From Pseudomonadota bacterium (GTDB lineage: Bacteria; Pseudomonadota; Gammaproteobacteria; SZUA-229): 8,672 nt of DNA. Positions within the stretch are counted from its first letter, which is position 1, and the number at the start of each line of letters is the position of its first letter. Positions 1 to 6,257 of the stretch are shown here, piece after piece. The notes below the pieces were generated by a model. It was not told where the DNA came from. It did no database searches and saw only the letters and a program-made list of their open reading frames with translations. The stretch covers positions 1 through 8,672 of the forward strand of contig JADFWF010000212.1 in NCBI GenBank assembly GCA_015222965.1, given 5' to 3'. The position numbers were made by a program, and so were the translations under genes.

Positions 1-90
1 GAGGCACAGAGAGCACAGAGGAAAATCATTTATTTTTGTCAATCGCGCCGTAGGCGCTTTAACAAAAATAAACTCTGTGCCTCTGTGGTG
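1..90. repeat. CACAGAGG-type long inverted repeat (MITE/REP-like), cut by the window edge
   Basis: The stretch folds into a nested hairpin. The outer arms are GAGGCACAGAG (1-11) and CTCTGTGCCTC (73-83), perfect complements. The middle arms are TTTATTTTTGT (29-39) and ACAAAAATAAA (62-72), also perfect. The core is GCGCC (45-49) and GGCGC (53-57) with a 3-nt loop. On the right the sequence continues as TGTGGTG, so the matching outer end on the left (…CCACA) probably lies just outside the window. Repeats built on CCACAGAGGCACAGAG are, from memory, widespread in environmental proteobacterial genomes. No coding capacity or transposase is visible. It could be a small non-autonomous mobile element or a REP-like structure; its role is not known. 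It lies about 290 nt beyond the trpB stop codon. Confidence 0.75.
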
Positions 91-122
91 AAATGTTTTT
101 GACCTTCTGCTTATAGTTTTCA

Positions 123-155
123 TAGGTCGGGTTAGCGTTAGCGTAATCCAACCTA
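123..155. repeat. TAGGTCGGGTTA palindromic repeat
   Basis: This imperfect palindrome has a left arm TAGGTCGGGTTA and a right arm TAATCCAACCTA, which pair through 12 positions with two G·T/C·A-type exceptions. The spacer is GCGTTAGCG, itself partly symmetrical. The form TAGGTTGGGTTAGCG…CGTAACCCAACCTA is recognisable as a common dispersed repeat in proteobacteria (from memory). A 9-mer CACAGAGGA at 170-178, just to the right, is identical to 14-22 and may be a decayed remnant of the CACAGAGG family. Confidence 0.6.
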
Positions 156-180
156 CAAACTGCTATCGACACAGAGGAGT

Positions 181-297
181 AGTTTTAAGTTGTAAGTTTT
201 AAGTAAAAACGTTCGCCCATGAATAACGTTGGTATTACAAACGCTTGTTTTGTTTTTTTGTTTCTTACTTATAACTTAAAACTTACAACTTAAAACT
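181..297. repeat. Perfect 24-bp inverted repeat pair with 69-bp AT-rich centre
   Basis: Positions 181-204 and 274-297 are exact reverse complements over 24 bases. Each arm is itself made of a doubled AGTTTTAAGT-like unit. The centre contains AACGTT twice (at about 209 and 227) and a long T-rich run around 245-263. No open reading frame is contained. The architecture (perfect terminal inverted repeats, about 117 bp total, no coding) fits a tiny MITE-like element. It could also form a stem in RNA read through from trpB, but the 69-nt loop makes it a poor intrinsic terminator. Confidence 0.7.
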
Positions 298-379
298 TCT
301 CTTTCTAGCCATATGCAGAACTATGTTCCATAGGTGTCGGTGATTCCAGATGCCCTGGTTACATTATTGACGGACGTAA
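298..379. other. Non-coding spacer between the repeats and trpB 3' end
   Basis: I see no gene, no recognisable intrinsic terminator and no repeat in this short stretch downstream of the trpB stop codon. Together with the three repeat elements to its left, positions 1-379 hold no coding sequence that I can support. Confidence 0.5.
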
Positions 380-1582
380 TCAGATTAGCCCCAGTTTTTC
401 TGCGACAAAATCCGCATCTTTATCGCCGCGTCCGGAAAGGTTGACCAGGATGGTCTGGTCTTCCGACATGGTCGCGGCCGTACGCATGGCGTATGCGATA
501 GCGTGGGCACTTTCTAATGCAGGGATGATGCCTTCCAGACGCGACATTACCATGAAGGCATCGAGACATTCCTGGTCATCGGCAGTTTCATATTGCACAC
601 GTTCTATATCTTTGAGGTAACAATGCTGCGGCCCGACACCGGGGTAGTCCAGCCCTGAAGCGATAGAATAAACCGGTAGCGGATTACCTTCATCATCCTG
701 CAGGTTATAGCATTCGAAACCGTGGAGTGAGCCTTTGCTTCCCAGTGTGAGGGTGGCGGCGTGTTCATCGGTATCCAGTCCTTTGCCGGCCGGTTCTACG
801 CCGACCAGTTTTACCTCTTCATCATCAAGGAAAGCGGTGAACAGACCGATGGCATTCGAGCCGCCACCGACACAGGCAGTGACGATGTCGGGCAGTTTTC
901 CCTGTTTTTCCAGAAATTGTTCACGTGCTTCGCGGCCGACGATGCTCTGGAAATCACGGACCATCTTGGGGAAGGGGTGAGGCCCGACCACGGAGCCGAT
1001 GGCGTAGAAATAGTGAACAGGGTCTTTCAGATATTCTTCGAAGGCGCTATCGACTGCGTCTTTAAGGGTTCGGGTGCCGCGCGAGACCGGTACCAGCTTG
1101 CAGCCGAGGATCTTCATCTTGGTGACATTCGGGTGTTCTTTTTCGATATCGATCTCGCCCATATGGATCTCACAGTCGATGCCGACCAGGGCGCAGGCGG
1201 TAGCCAGTGCTACGCCATGCTGACCGGCGCCGGTTTCAGCCAGTACTTTGGTCTTGCCCATGTATTTCGCCAGTAACGCTTCTCCCAGGCAGTGATTGAT
1301 CTTATGCGCCCCGGTATGGTTAAGGTCTTCACGCTTGAAAAAGATGCGTGCGCCGCCACATTTTTCTGTCAGCCGGCTGGCGAAATACACCGGGCTTGGT
1401 CGGCCGGTATAGTCAGTGTTAAGTGAGTCCAGCTCACGTTGAAACGTTTCTGTCTGACGCACTTTCTCGTATGCGTCATTGATATCATCCATGATTTTAA
1501 TCAGTTCAGGCGGTATTATCTGGCCGCCGTATTCACCGAAATAGCCTTTATCATCTGGCATAGGTGCAAAATCTATGGACAT
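380..1582 (-). CDS. trpB: Tryptophan synthase beta chain (TrpB)
   Basis: This PLP enzyme catalyses the last step of tryptophan synthesis, indole plus L-serine to L-tryptophan, in the cytoplasm, normally in an α2β2 complex with TrpA. The 400-residue length is normal for the family. Visible motifs are HTGAHKIN with the PLP lysine K94, ETGAGQHG with catalytic E116, the GGGSN phosphate loop at 239-243, [11 protein letters not shown] at 310-320, and NLSGRGDKD at 381-389. TLKDA keeps K174, which matches the Salmonella βK167 that contacts TrpA, so a TrpA partner is plausible although no trpA is in the window. The start at 1582 has AGGAG six bases upstream. A longer reading from 1654 would overlap the preceding gene and adds residues unlike the family. 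The gene begins 40 nt after the membrane-protein gene and probably shares its transcript. Oddities: H97 follows HKIN where N or Q is usual, and the COMM region is somewhat divergent ([11 protein letters not shown]). Confidence 0.96.
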   Translation of the reverse strand: MSIDFAPMPDDKGYFGEYGGQIIPPELIKIMDDINDAYEKVRQTETFQRELDSLNTDYTGRPSPVYFASRLTEKCGGARIFFKREDLNHTGAHKINHCLGEALLAKYMGKTKVLAETGAGQHGVALATACALVGIDCEIHMGEIDIEKEHPNVTKMKILGCKLVPVSRGTRTLKDAVDSAFEEYLKDPVHYFYAIGSVVGPHPFPKMVRDFQSIVGREAREQFLEKQGKLPDIVTACVGGGSNAIGLFTAFLDDEEVKLVGVEPAGKGLDTDEHAATLTLGSKGSLHGFECYNLQDDEGNPLPVYSIASGLDYPGVGPQHCYLKDIERVQYETADDQECLDAFMVMSRLEGIIPALESAHAIAYAMRTAATMSEDQTILVNLSGRGDKDADFVAEKLGLI

Positions 1583-1588
1583 CGTCGT

Positions 1589-1593
1589 CTCCT
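1589..1593 (-). promoter_or_regulatory. Ribosome binding site of trpB (AGGAG)
   Basis: AGGAG lies six bases before the ATG at 1580-1582 on the minus strand. It is the best Shine-Dalgarno sequence in the window and decides the trpB start in favour of 1582 over the upstream in-frame ATG at 1654. Confidence 0.85.
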
Positions 1594-1622
1594 GTTCTGG
1601 TTGTATGTGAGGGGAAAGTTCT

Positions 1623-2972
1623 TTAATTGCTGCCGATAGCATCGGAAAGCTCATCGGCCTTGATATTATAAAGATACACGGCTTTTAACAAATTAAACAA
1701 TAAAAAGGCCTGGGCACAAGCGAGCAGGAGCGCAGCAGGGTAATAGAACCATGTCGGGAAAACAGTTGCCAGCACCAGCAGGATCAAACTGAGCAGGTGA
1801 AAACGGAATTGCCATAGACCGGCCGCTTCGGGAATGATCTTGCGTATATGCGGTACCTTTACCTGAGACTCTCTCCTGTCCATGGTACGTAAATTTTTAT
1901 TCTGAACACTCAGGTGAAGCCAGATGATGAAGGGTAAAATCTTGTACATCATGCCATTGATGGTGGTCATGGCAAAACCGTGAATCATCAGAACCGGTAA
2001 TAAGAATACCGGCAGTTCCTTATCGAACAGGGTAGACAGTGCCCATAGTGAAGTCATCAATATCAGGCTGCTCATGGCGAGTTGCCAGAATTTCATCGTG
2101 GTATCCGGTAACTGGCGAAGGCGTTTATGCAGTATCCACAAGGTAGTCGTGGCGAATATCAGTAAACAACAGGCGAGTATGGCGCTGCTTATAGCGGTAA
2201 TCGTTGATGGTTCGATCATTCCTGCCAACGGCCTGATCGCATCCATGCTCATGATAGCTTCCACGCTCAGGCCGGATACGGCGATAAGTATGATCCATCC
2301 TATCCATCGCCGATGCATGGCAGGGTATTCGCTGGTGATCTGAAACATCGGAATCACCTGGTAGGCGACTGCGATAATAAGGATCAGTACCCAGCCCAGC
2401 AGTCCCCAGCTCAGGTGAAAATCAGTTAGTGAATGGCTGAACGTTTCCGTCTGTCCACCATAACCGAGCGCGAGATAGATGCCGAGGCTGACGGTAATGA
2501 GCAAAGCCAGCAATGCCATCAGCATCATGCTGCGGGTCGCGTGTCGGTTGGCTGAGCGCAATAGGCGTTCTATAGCCACTGCGATGAAAATATAGAAAGA
2601 AAACCCGAGGAGAGCGCTGGCAACGATAAACAGCTGGTCTATCTGCAGCAGCCAGGCCATACCCAGACTTAAGGTGCCGAGAAAAAGCGGTGTGTGGATA
2701 ACGCTGCTGAAGAGTACAGGCTGTGGAATAATTATGCCCATCAGTACCGGTATGAGCTGCATCATCGCTCCCAGCATGCTCATGGCGAGAAAACCCAGGG
2801 TCAGAAAATGTATGACCGCCAGTATCTCCGGCGTCCAGCGGTGAGTGATGATCTCCGGGCCATGCCAGAGCAGTACCAGTGCCGCTAGCAGGCCGAACAG
2901 CGGAGCACTGACCAGAAATCGTGCAGGTACTGAAAAGGGAGGGGATTGCTGTAGTGAAAGGTCTGCGCGCAT
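1623..2972 (-). CDS. Polytopic membrane protein, NnrS / heme-copper-oxidase-I-like, function unknown
   Basis: This 449-residue protein has about 12 predicted transmembrane helices (roughly 17-36, 48-80, 88-108, 112-136, 147-170, 185-209, 221-243, 257-281, 295-315, 321-352, 389-408, 410-435). Three helices share a pattern: a histidine near the start and [Q/K]-[L/V/I]-[I/L]-P near the end (H55…QLIP at 72-75, H186…QVIP at 205-208, H331…KILP at 344-347). Further histidines are H93, H353 and H392. Membrane histidines placed this way suggest metal or heme ligands, as in NnrS or oxidase subunit I proteins, but I cannot assign it firmly to either. It sits 25 nt after a DUF2249 gene in a hemerythrin cluster, a context I associate with NO and low-oxygen metabolism. 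The start at 2972 was chosen because upstream in-frame residues overlap the DUF2249 gene and are not membrane-protein-like. Its Shine-Dalgarno is weak, so translation may be coupled to the gene upstream. Confidence 0.8.
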   Translation of the reverse strand: MRADLSLQQSPPFSVPARFLVSAPLFGLLAALVLLWHGPEIITHRWTPEILAVIHFLTLGFLAMSMLGAMMQLIPVLMGIIIPQPVLFSSVIHTPLFLGTLSLGMAWLLQIDQLFIVASALLGFSFYIFIAVAIERLLRSANRHATRSMMLMALLALLITVSLGIYLALGYGGQTETFSHSLTDFHLSWGLLGWVLILIIAVAYQVIPMFQITSEYPAMHRRWIGWIILIAVSGLSVEAIMSMDAIRPLAGMIEPSTITAISSAILACCLLIFATTTLWILHKRLRQLPDTTMKFWQLAMSSLILMTSLWALSTLFDKELPVFLLPVLMIHGFAMTTINGMMYKILPFIIWLHLSVQNKNLRTMDRRESQVKVPHIRKIIPEAAGLWQFRFHLLSLILLVLATVFPTWFYYPAALLLACAQAFLLFNLLKAVYLYNIKADELSDAIGSN

Positions 2973-2997
2973 GCTTATCGATGGTTGGTGTTGGTGG

Positions 2998-3279
2998 TTA
3001 AGGCAGTTCACCAACGATAGCACGAACCGTCGAGCCGGCAACAGTATCGTCACTGCGCCAGATGAAGACTTCGACAGCAGAGGTAAAACCTTCGCGCTGA
3101 TAGTGACTGAAGTTTTCACCGAGTTCGCCAAACAGCATGCAAGGCTCGCGTCGATGTAACATGCGTACATACTGCCCGGGCTTTAATTGTTCAGCCGCCT
3201 CAAGTGTCAGCACCAGTGGTTCCGGCGGCTCAAGATCGCTGACATCCAGCAGGATTTCAGATGATGTATTGTCTGACAC
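2998..3279 (-). CDS. DUF2249 domain protein
   Basis: This is a 93-residue cytoplasmic protein with no signal or membrane segment. It matches the DUF2249 pattern: an LDV-S-DLEPPEPL opening at 11-22, a short helix, LKPGQYVRMLHRREP at 32-46 carrying H42-R43-R44-E45-P46, and a closing VEVFIWR strand at 69-75. The fold is expected to be a small TusA/SirA-like α/β sandwich, but the biochemical role of the family is not established. The start codon is GTG (3277-3279); reading further upstream soon meets an in-frame TGA and no better start. It lies 33 nt after the hemerythrin gene and 25 nt before the membrane-protein gene. DUF2249 genes commonly neighbour hemerythrin-domain and denitrification genes (general knowledge), and this arrangement agrees. 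No catalytic role is assigned. Confidence 0.85.
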   Translation of the reverse strand: MSDNTSSEILLDVSDLEPPEPLVLTLEAAEQLKPGQYVRMLHRREPCMLFGELGENFSHYQREGFTSAVEVFIWRSDDTVAGSTVRAIVGELP

Positions 3280-3312
3280 TGATATTATCTCTGATCGATC
3301 TTTCTTTCAGGA

Positions 3313-3771
3313 TCATACTTTGTCGGCCTGCTCCACAGCTGTCCATGCCTCAAACTTGTCTTGCCATTGGTCGACATCTTCCGCCAGCCGCTGATCCATC
3401 ATGCTATAAAGAATCTGTTCCTCTTTCATATTATGCTGCTGCATCAATATCAGCAGTGTCTCTGCAACCCCAAGATACTCGTCACTGTCCTGCTGTTCCA
3501 TCGCCTCCTTCATCTCGGTAAACAGCGTTCTCATCTGATCGTGCTCCATACGCATCATCTCGGTAGGGCCGGTGAGTACGCCGGTCTCCCGCTCGAAAGC
3601 AGGGAACAGAGTCTGTTCTTCGATATCCAGGTGGCGCTCCATCGCATGGATAAATTCATCCAGCGCGTGAGTAGCTGCCTCCCAGTCGTTGCTGGCAGCG
3701 GCAGACTCAGCTTTTGCAAAAAAAAGATCACAGTTACGGTGATCCTGTGCCATAAATTGTCTGATCTTCAT
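3313..3771 (-). CDS. Hemerythrin HHE-domain protein
   Basis: This 152-residue soluble protein is predicted to be an all-helical four-helix bundle binding a non-heme diiron centre. The expected ligands are all present: H11 (QDHRNCD), H47 and E51 (HLDIEE), H77 (MEHDQM), and H113 with E117 (QQHNMKEEQ). Their spacing follows the HHE cation-binding pattern. The C-terminal tail (about 130-152, DQWQDKFEAW) is an extra amphipathic helix. Such proteins bind O2 or NO, or repair iron-sulfur centres (as RIC/YtfE does); this one lacks the N-terminal ScdA-type domain of RIC proteins, so it is not a plain YtfE. It is the first gene behind a well-formed FNR/Dnr-type promoter at 3836-3877, which supports induction by low oxygen or nitrogen oxides. 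The ATG at 3771 has only a weak upstream GGAT. It leads the apparent operon hemerythrin–DUF2249–membrane protein–trpB. Confidence 0.92.
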   Translation of the reverse strand: MKIRQFMAQDHRNCDLFFAKAESAAASNDWEAATHALDEFIHAMERHLDIEEQTLFPAFERETGVLTGPTEMMRMEHDQMRTLFTEMKEAMEQQDSDEYLGVAETLLILMQQHNMKEEQILYSMMDQRLAEDVDQWQDKFEAWTAVEQADKV

Positions 3772-3835
3772 CTCATAATATCCGGTAAATTACTGGCTGA
3801 GGTACTCGATGACTAACTGAATACCCAGTCTCATA

Positions 3836-3841
3836 ATCATA
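3836..3841 (-). promoter_or_regulatory. -10 element TATGAT of the hemerythrin operon promoter
   Basis: The minus strand reads TATGAT, five of six matches to TATAAT. Its centre is 32 bp downstream of the centre of the FNR-type box, exactly the offset expected for an activator at -41.5. This predicts transcription starting near 3829 and a 5' leader of about 58 nt before the hemerythrin ATG. No good -35 hexamer is seen, consistent with activator dependence. Confidence 0.6.
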
Positions 3842-3863
3842 ACGATAAGAGATGGGATGAGTG

Positions 3864-3877
3864 ATGATTTATATCAA
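3864..3877 (-). promoter_or_regulatory. FNR/Dnr/Nnr-type activator box TTGAT-ATAA-ATCAT
   Basis: The minus strand reads TTGATATAAATCAT, nine of ten defined positions of the CRP/FNR-family consensus TTGAT-N4-ATCAA. The binding protein could be FNR (oxygen-sensing) or a Dnr/NnrR-type NO sensor, since both recognise this motif. Class II spacing to the -10 hexamer at 3836-3841 makes a chance match less likely. The target would be the hemerythrin–DUF2249–membrane protein–trpB run. Confidence 0.65.
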
Positions 3878-3914
3878 AGGATGGTTAAGCTAGTGATGAT
3901 TGGTCTTCATGAAA

Positions 3915-3945
3915 CTATGTCAGTCGCTAAGAAAGACTGATATAG
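3915..3945. repeat. 11-bp dyad with 9-nt loop (hairpin or operator)
   Basis: CTATGTCAGTC (3915-3925) and GACTGATATAG (3935-3945) pair over all 11 positions with one G·T wobble on the plus strand, around a 9-nt loop GCTAAGAAA. On the minus strand the same position becomes an A·C mismatch. No T-run follows closely on either strand, so it is not a classical intrinsic terminator. It may be an operator upstream of the hemerythrin promoter, an RNA hairpin in the 3' tail of the GGDEF–EAL message, or part of a small RNA. Confidence 0.5.
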
Positions 3946-3950
3946 CAAAT

Positions 3951-3968
3951 ACCAATAATGTTAATGGT
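3951..3968. promoter_or_regulatory. Operator-like dyad ACCAATAATGTTAATGGT
   Basis: Seven of nine symmetric pairs match (ACCA/TGGT and TAA/TTA around a TG centre). It begins 5 bp after the 11-bp dyad. It has the size of a regulator binding site, but no regulator family is recognised, and in AT-rich sequence a chance palindrome is possible. Confidence 0.25.
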
Positions 3969-4139
3969 ACAACGGTGATTAATGCACTGTATCAAACATT
4001 GACTAAAATATGGTTACAGGAAAGAATCTAGTTCAGATTTGTTATAGCAGCCTGGTAATGGCCGATCAAAAGTTAAAAGATTTCCATTCAGGAACGTGAT
4101 CGCAGGCACCTGGTACCATGGGTTTTTTGCAAGATACAA

Positions 4140-6254
4140 CTAATTATTAGTGCTCTTTTTCGGATAGTTGAGGTCAAGTATGTCACTAAACTTCATAGGT
4201 TTCGCATAATAGTAGCCTTGAAACGTGTCACAGTTATAGTCGCATAAGATCTCCACCTGATCCTTGCGCTCAACCCCTTCAGCGATAACGCTAATATTTA
4301 ATCCATGAGCCATAACTATGATCGCCTGAACAATCGCCGCATCTTCAGTACCCGTTGGCAGGCCTGAAATAAAGGATCTATCAATTTTAAGCTTACTGAC
4401 GGGGAAACTTTTGAGATAATTCATAGATGAAAAACCGGTGCCAAAGTCATCGATGGCAATGTGGATGCCTAGCGCTCTTAATTGGCTTATCTTCTGGACC
4501 ACAAGTTCACTATCATTCATGAGAACGCTTTCTGTTAATTCGATTTCCAGAGATTCAGGCTTTAATCCGGATGCTTTCAAGGCGCAGGTGATGTTATCTA
4601 TGAAAGTATGTTCGCGGATTTGCACCGCTGAAATGTTGATAGCGATCGTTATATCATGCAATCCGGATTCTATTAACTGTTTACCTTGCTGGCATGCAGT
4701 ATCAATCAGCCATTTTCCAAGTGGTAAGATCAAGCCTGTTTCTTCTGCTATTGGTATAAAGTCATTTGGCAATATGATACCTTTCTCAGGGTGATTCCAC
4801 CTCATTAGTGCCTCTACCCCGGTAAGTGAACCATCTGCCGGGTTTACCTGTGGCTGGTAATACAGTTCCATATGATCTTCTTTGATAGCATGCCTTAGAT
4901 CGGATTCTAACTGGTATTTGTGACTGTGTAGTTCATTCATCTCCTGGTCAAAATACTGGAAGCTATTTTTACCTCGGATCTTGGCTTCATACATTGCCAT
5001 ATCTGCTTTGATTAAAAGTTCATCAGCCGTAATCGCATCATCAGGGCATATACTTATACCTATGCTGACCCCGATAAAAAAGTTCTTTCCATCAAAAATA
5101 AAAGGGTTAGATAGAGACTCAATGCACTTATTAGTGATGATAGAAACAGCGTTGATATCGTTCATATTTTCAATGATAATGGCGAACTCATCACCACCAA
5201 TACGATAGATGTAATCATTCTGGCGTAATACATTGGATAAGCGTGAAGATGCCTGTTTTAGTAAAAGGTCACCTGTCGCGTGTCCGGCTGTATCATTAAC
5301 TGTTTTAAAATTATCCAGATCAAGAAACAGCAGTACCATCTTCTGTTTTGTTGTAATGGCACGTTCAACAGCATCGTCGAGTTGTTTATGAAATGAATGC
5401 CGATTGGGTAAGTTTGTGGTGACGTCATAGTAGGCTAATTTATCCAGGTGTTCCTCTGCCCTATACCTCTCGGAGAGTTCATGTGCAAGTTTCTCGTCAT
5501 TCGACTGAATATGCGCTAACATTTTATTGAATCCCTGAGAAAGGACACCGATCTCGTCATCATTAGTATTGTCTACCCGGATACTATAATCATTGTCTTT
5601 TGTGACAGAGATCATGAGTTCAGTGAGTTTCTTTAAAGGGTATGTGATGCTTTTTCTGAGTTGTAGCAGCAGGAGTGTTGCAATAGCAAGGCCGAGTAGT
5701 GCGACGCTTGCGGTATAGACGAGATAGTTGAGAATGTCGTCATATAAATTTGATATATCGGCCTGGAGAAACAAACTGCCAATTGGCCTGTCTTCAAAAT
5801 TGATAGTTTGAGTTATATGAATTTTATCATCCAGCACAGTACTGCCTTGATGTTGATGTGCTTTCGTTATTTTCGTGCCATCAAACACATCGAGCTTACC
5901 TGCAGCCTTCGCATCGACAGTATTATCATCTTTTATGTAGCTGGCAAATATGTCACCTGCTTCATTATAAATAATCGCAGTTAGCACATTTGGAGACGCG
6001 GAAAATGCCTGCAAGACTTTTTCCGCGCCATCTCTGTCATTAAATACCAGTGCCGCCGTCGTGTTACGGCCGACCATTTTTGTCTGCACCTCTAATGATC
6101 CCATGATGAAATCACGTTTGCTTATGTACTCACCTGCCACTGCCATGATGACGGCAAATAACAAGGCGACTGATGTTACTGACAGGTTGATTACGATAAG
6201 TTTATTCTGTATCGATAACCTGCTTAGAAATTTATTAGTGTGTGTAAATCCCAC
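4140..6254 (-). CDS. CHASE8–HAMP–GGDEF–EAL c-di-GMP synthase/phosphodiesterase (YfiN-like sensor)
   Basis: This 704-residue inner-membrane enzyme has TM1 at about 18-42, a periplasmic CHASE8-type sensor at about 45-170 (with GRNTTAALVF at 62-71), TM2 at about 176-200, HAMP at about 198-252 and a short coiled linker. The GGDEF domain (about 270-435) has D312, N320 and GGDEF at 353-357. An intact RxxD inhibitory site (R344, D347) lies upstream of it. The EAL domain (about 445-690) has E481-A-L, N540, E572, DDFGTG at 602-607, K623, E659 and Q679. Both domains therefore look catalytically competent: the protein can in principle make c-di-GMP from GTP and degrade it to pGpG. The start is GTG at 6252-6254, 3 nt after the yfiR stop, with AAAGAGG 11 bases upstream, implying translational coupling. 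By analogy with YfiN (TpbB), the periplasmic domain should be the target of the YfiR-like protein. YfiN itself lacks EAL, so this is a composite version. Confidence 0.93.
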   Translation of the reverse strand: MGFTHTNKFLSRLSIQNKLIVINLSVTSVALLFAVIMAVAGEYISKRDFIMGSLEVQTKMVGRNTTAALVFNDRDGAEKVLQAFSASPNVLTAIIYNEAGDIFASYIKDDNTVDAKAAGKLDVFDGTKITKAHQHQGSTVLDDKIHITQTINFEDRPIGSLFLQADISNLYDDILNYLVYTASVALLGLAIATLLLLQLRKSITYPLKKLTELMISVTKDNDYSIRVDNTNDDEIGVLSQGFNKMLAHIQSNDEKLAHELSERYRAEEHLDKLAYYDVTTNLPNRHSFHKQLDDAVERAITTKQKMVLLFLDLDNFKTVNDTAGHATGDLLLKQASSRLSNVLRQNDYIYRIGGDEFAIIIENMNDINAVSIITNKCIESLSNPFIFDGKNFFIGVSIGISICPDDAITADELLIKADMAMYEAKIRGKNSFQYFDQEMNELHSHKYQLESDLRHAIKEDHMELYYQPQVNPADGSLTGVEALMRWNHPEKGIILPNDFIPIAEETGLILPLGKWLIDTACQQGKQLIESGLHDITIAINISAVQIREHTFIDNITCALKASGLKPESLEIELTESVLMNDSELVVQKISQLRALGIHIAIDDFGTGFSSMNYLKSFPVSKLKIDRSFISGLPTGTEDAAIVQAIIVMAHGLNISVIAEGVERKDQVEILCDYNCDTFQGYYYAKPMKFSDILDLNYPKKSTNN

Positions 6255-6257
6255 GGC

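Larger units (their letters stand above)
3772..4139. other. 368-nt non-coding region with promoter and dyads
   Basis: No open reading frame of convincing character lies here. The left third carries the FNR/Dnr-type promoter of the hemerythrin operon. The middle carries an 11-bp hairpin-forming dyad (3915-3945) and a shorter dyad (3951-3968). The right third, next to the stop codon of the GGDEF–EAL gene, shows no clear minus-strand intrinsic terminator. A GGTACC palindrome followed by six T's on the plus strand (about 4110-4127) has no room for a loop and is not convincing. The stretch separates the c-di-GMP operon from the hemerythrin operon. Confidence 0.6.

Noticed and set aside
1..300. CRISPR array
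   Set aside because: The repeats are inverted pairs of three unrelated sequences, not regularly spaced direct repeats.
761..1276. 171-codon plus-strand open frame opposite trpB
   Set aside because: It is a shadow of a strongly conserved coding sequence; no Shine-Dalgarno or recognisable protein.
1583..1654. N-terminal extension of TrpB to the ATG at 1654
   Set aside because: It overlaps the end of the membrane-protein gene, adds residues unlike TrpB, and lacks the AGGAG that stands before the ATG at 1582.
2973..3170. Longer reading of the membrane-protein gene up to 3170
   Set aside because: The extra 66 residues lie inside the DUF2249 gene in another frame and have no membrane or family character.
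3361..3816. 151-codon plus-strand open frame opposite the hemerythrin gene
   Set aside because: It mirrors the hemerythrin coding frame and shows no independent family signal.
3999..4131. Plus-strand small RNA from a TTGACT -35 at 3999 to a T-run at 4122-4127
   Set aside because: The -10 match at the correct spacing is poor, and the GGTACC palindrome before the T-run cannot form a proper loop; the case is too weak to list as a gene.
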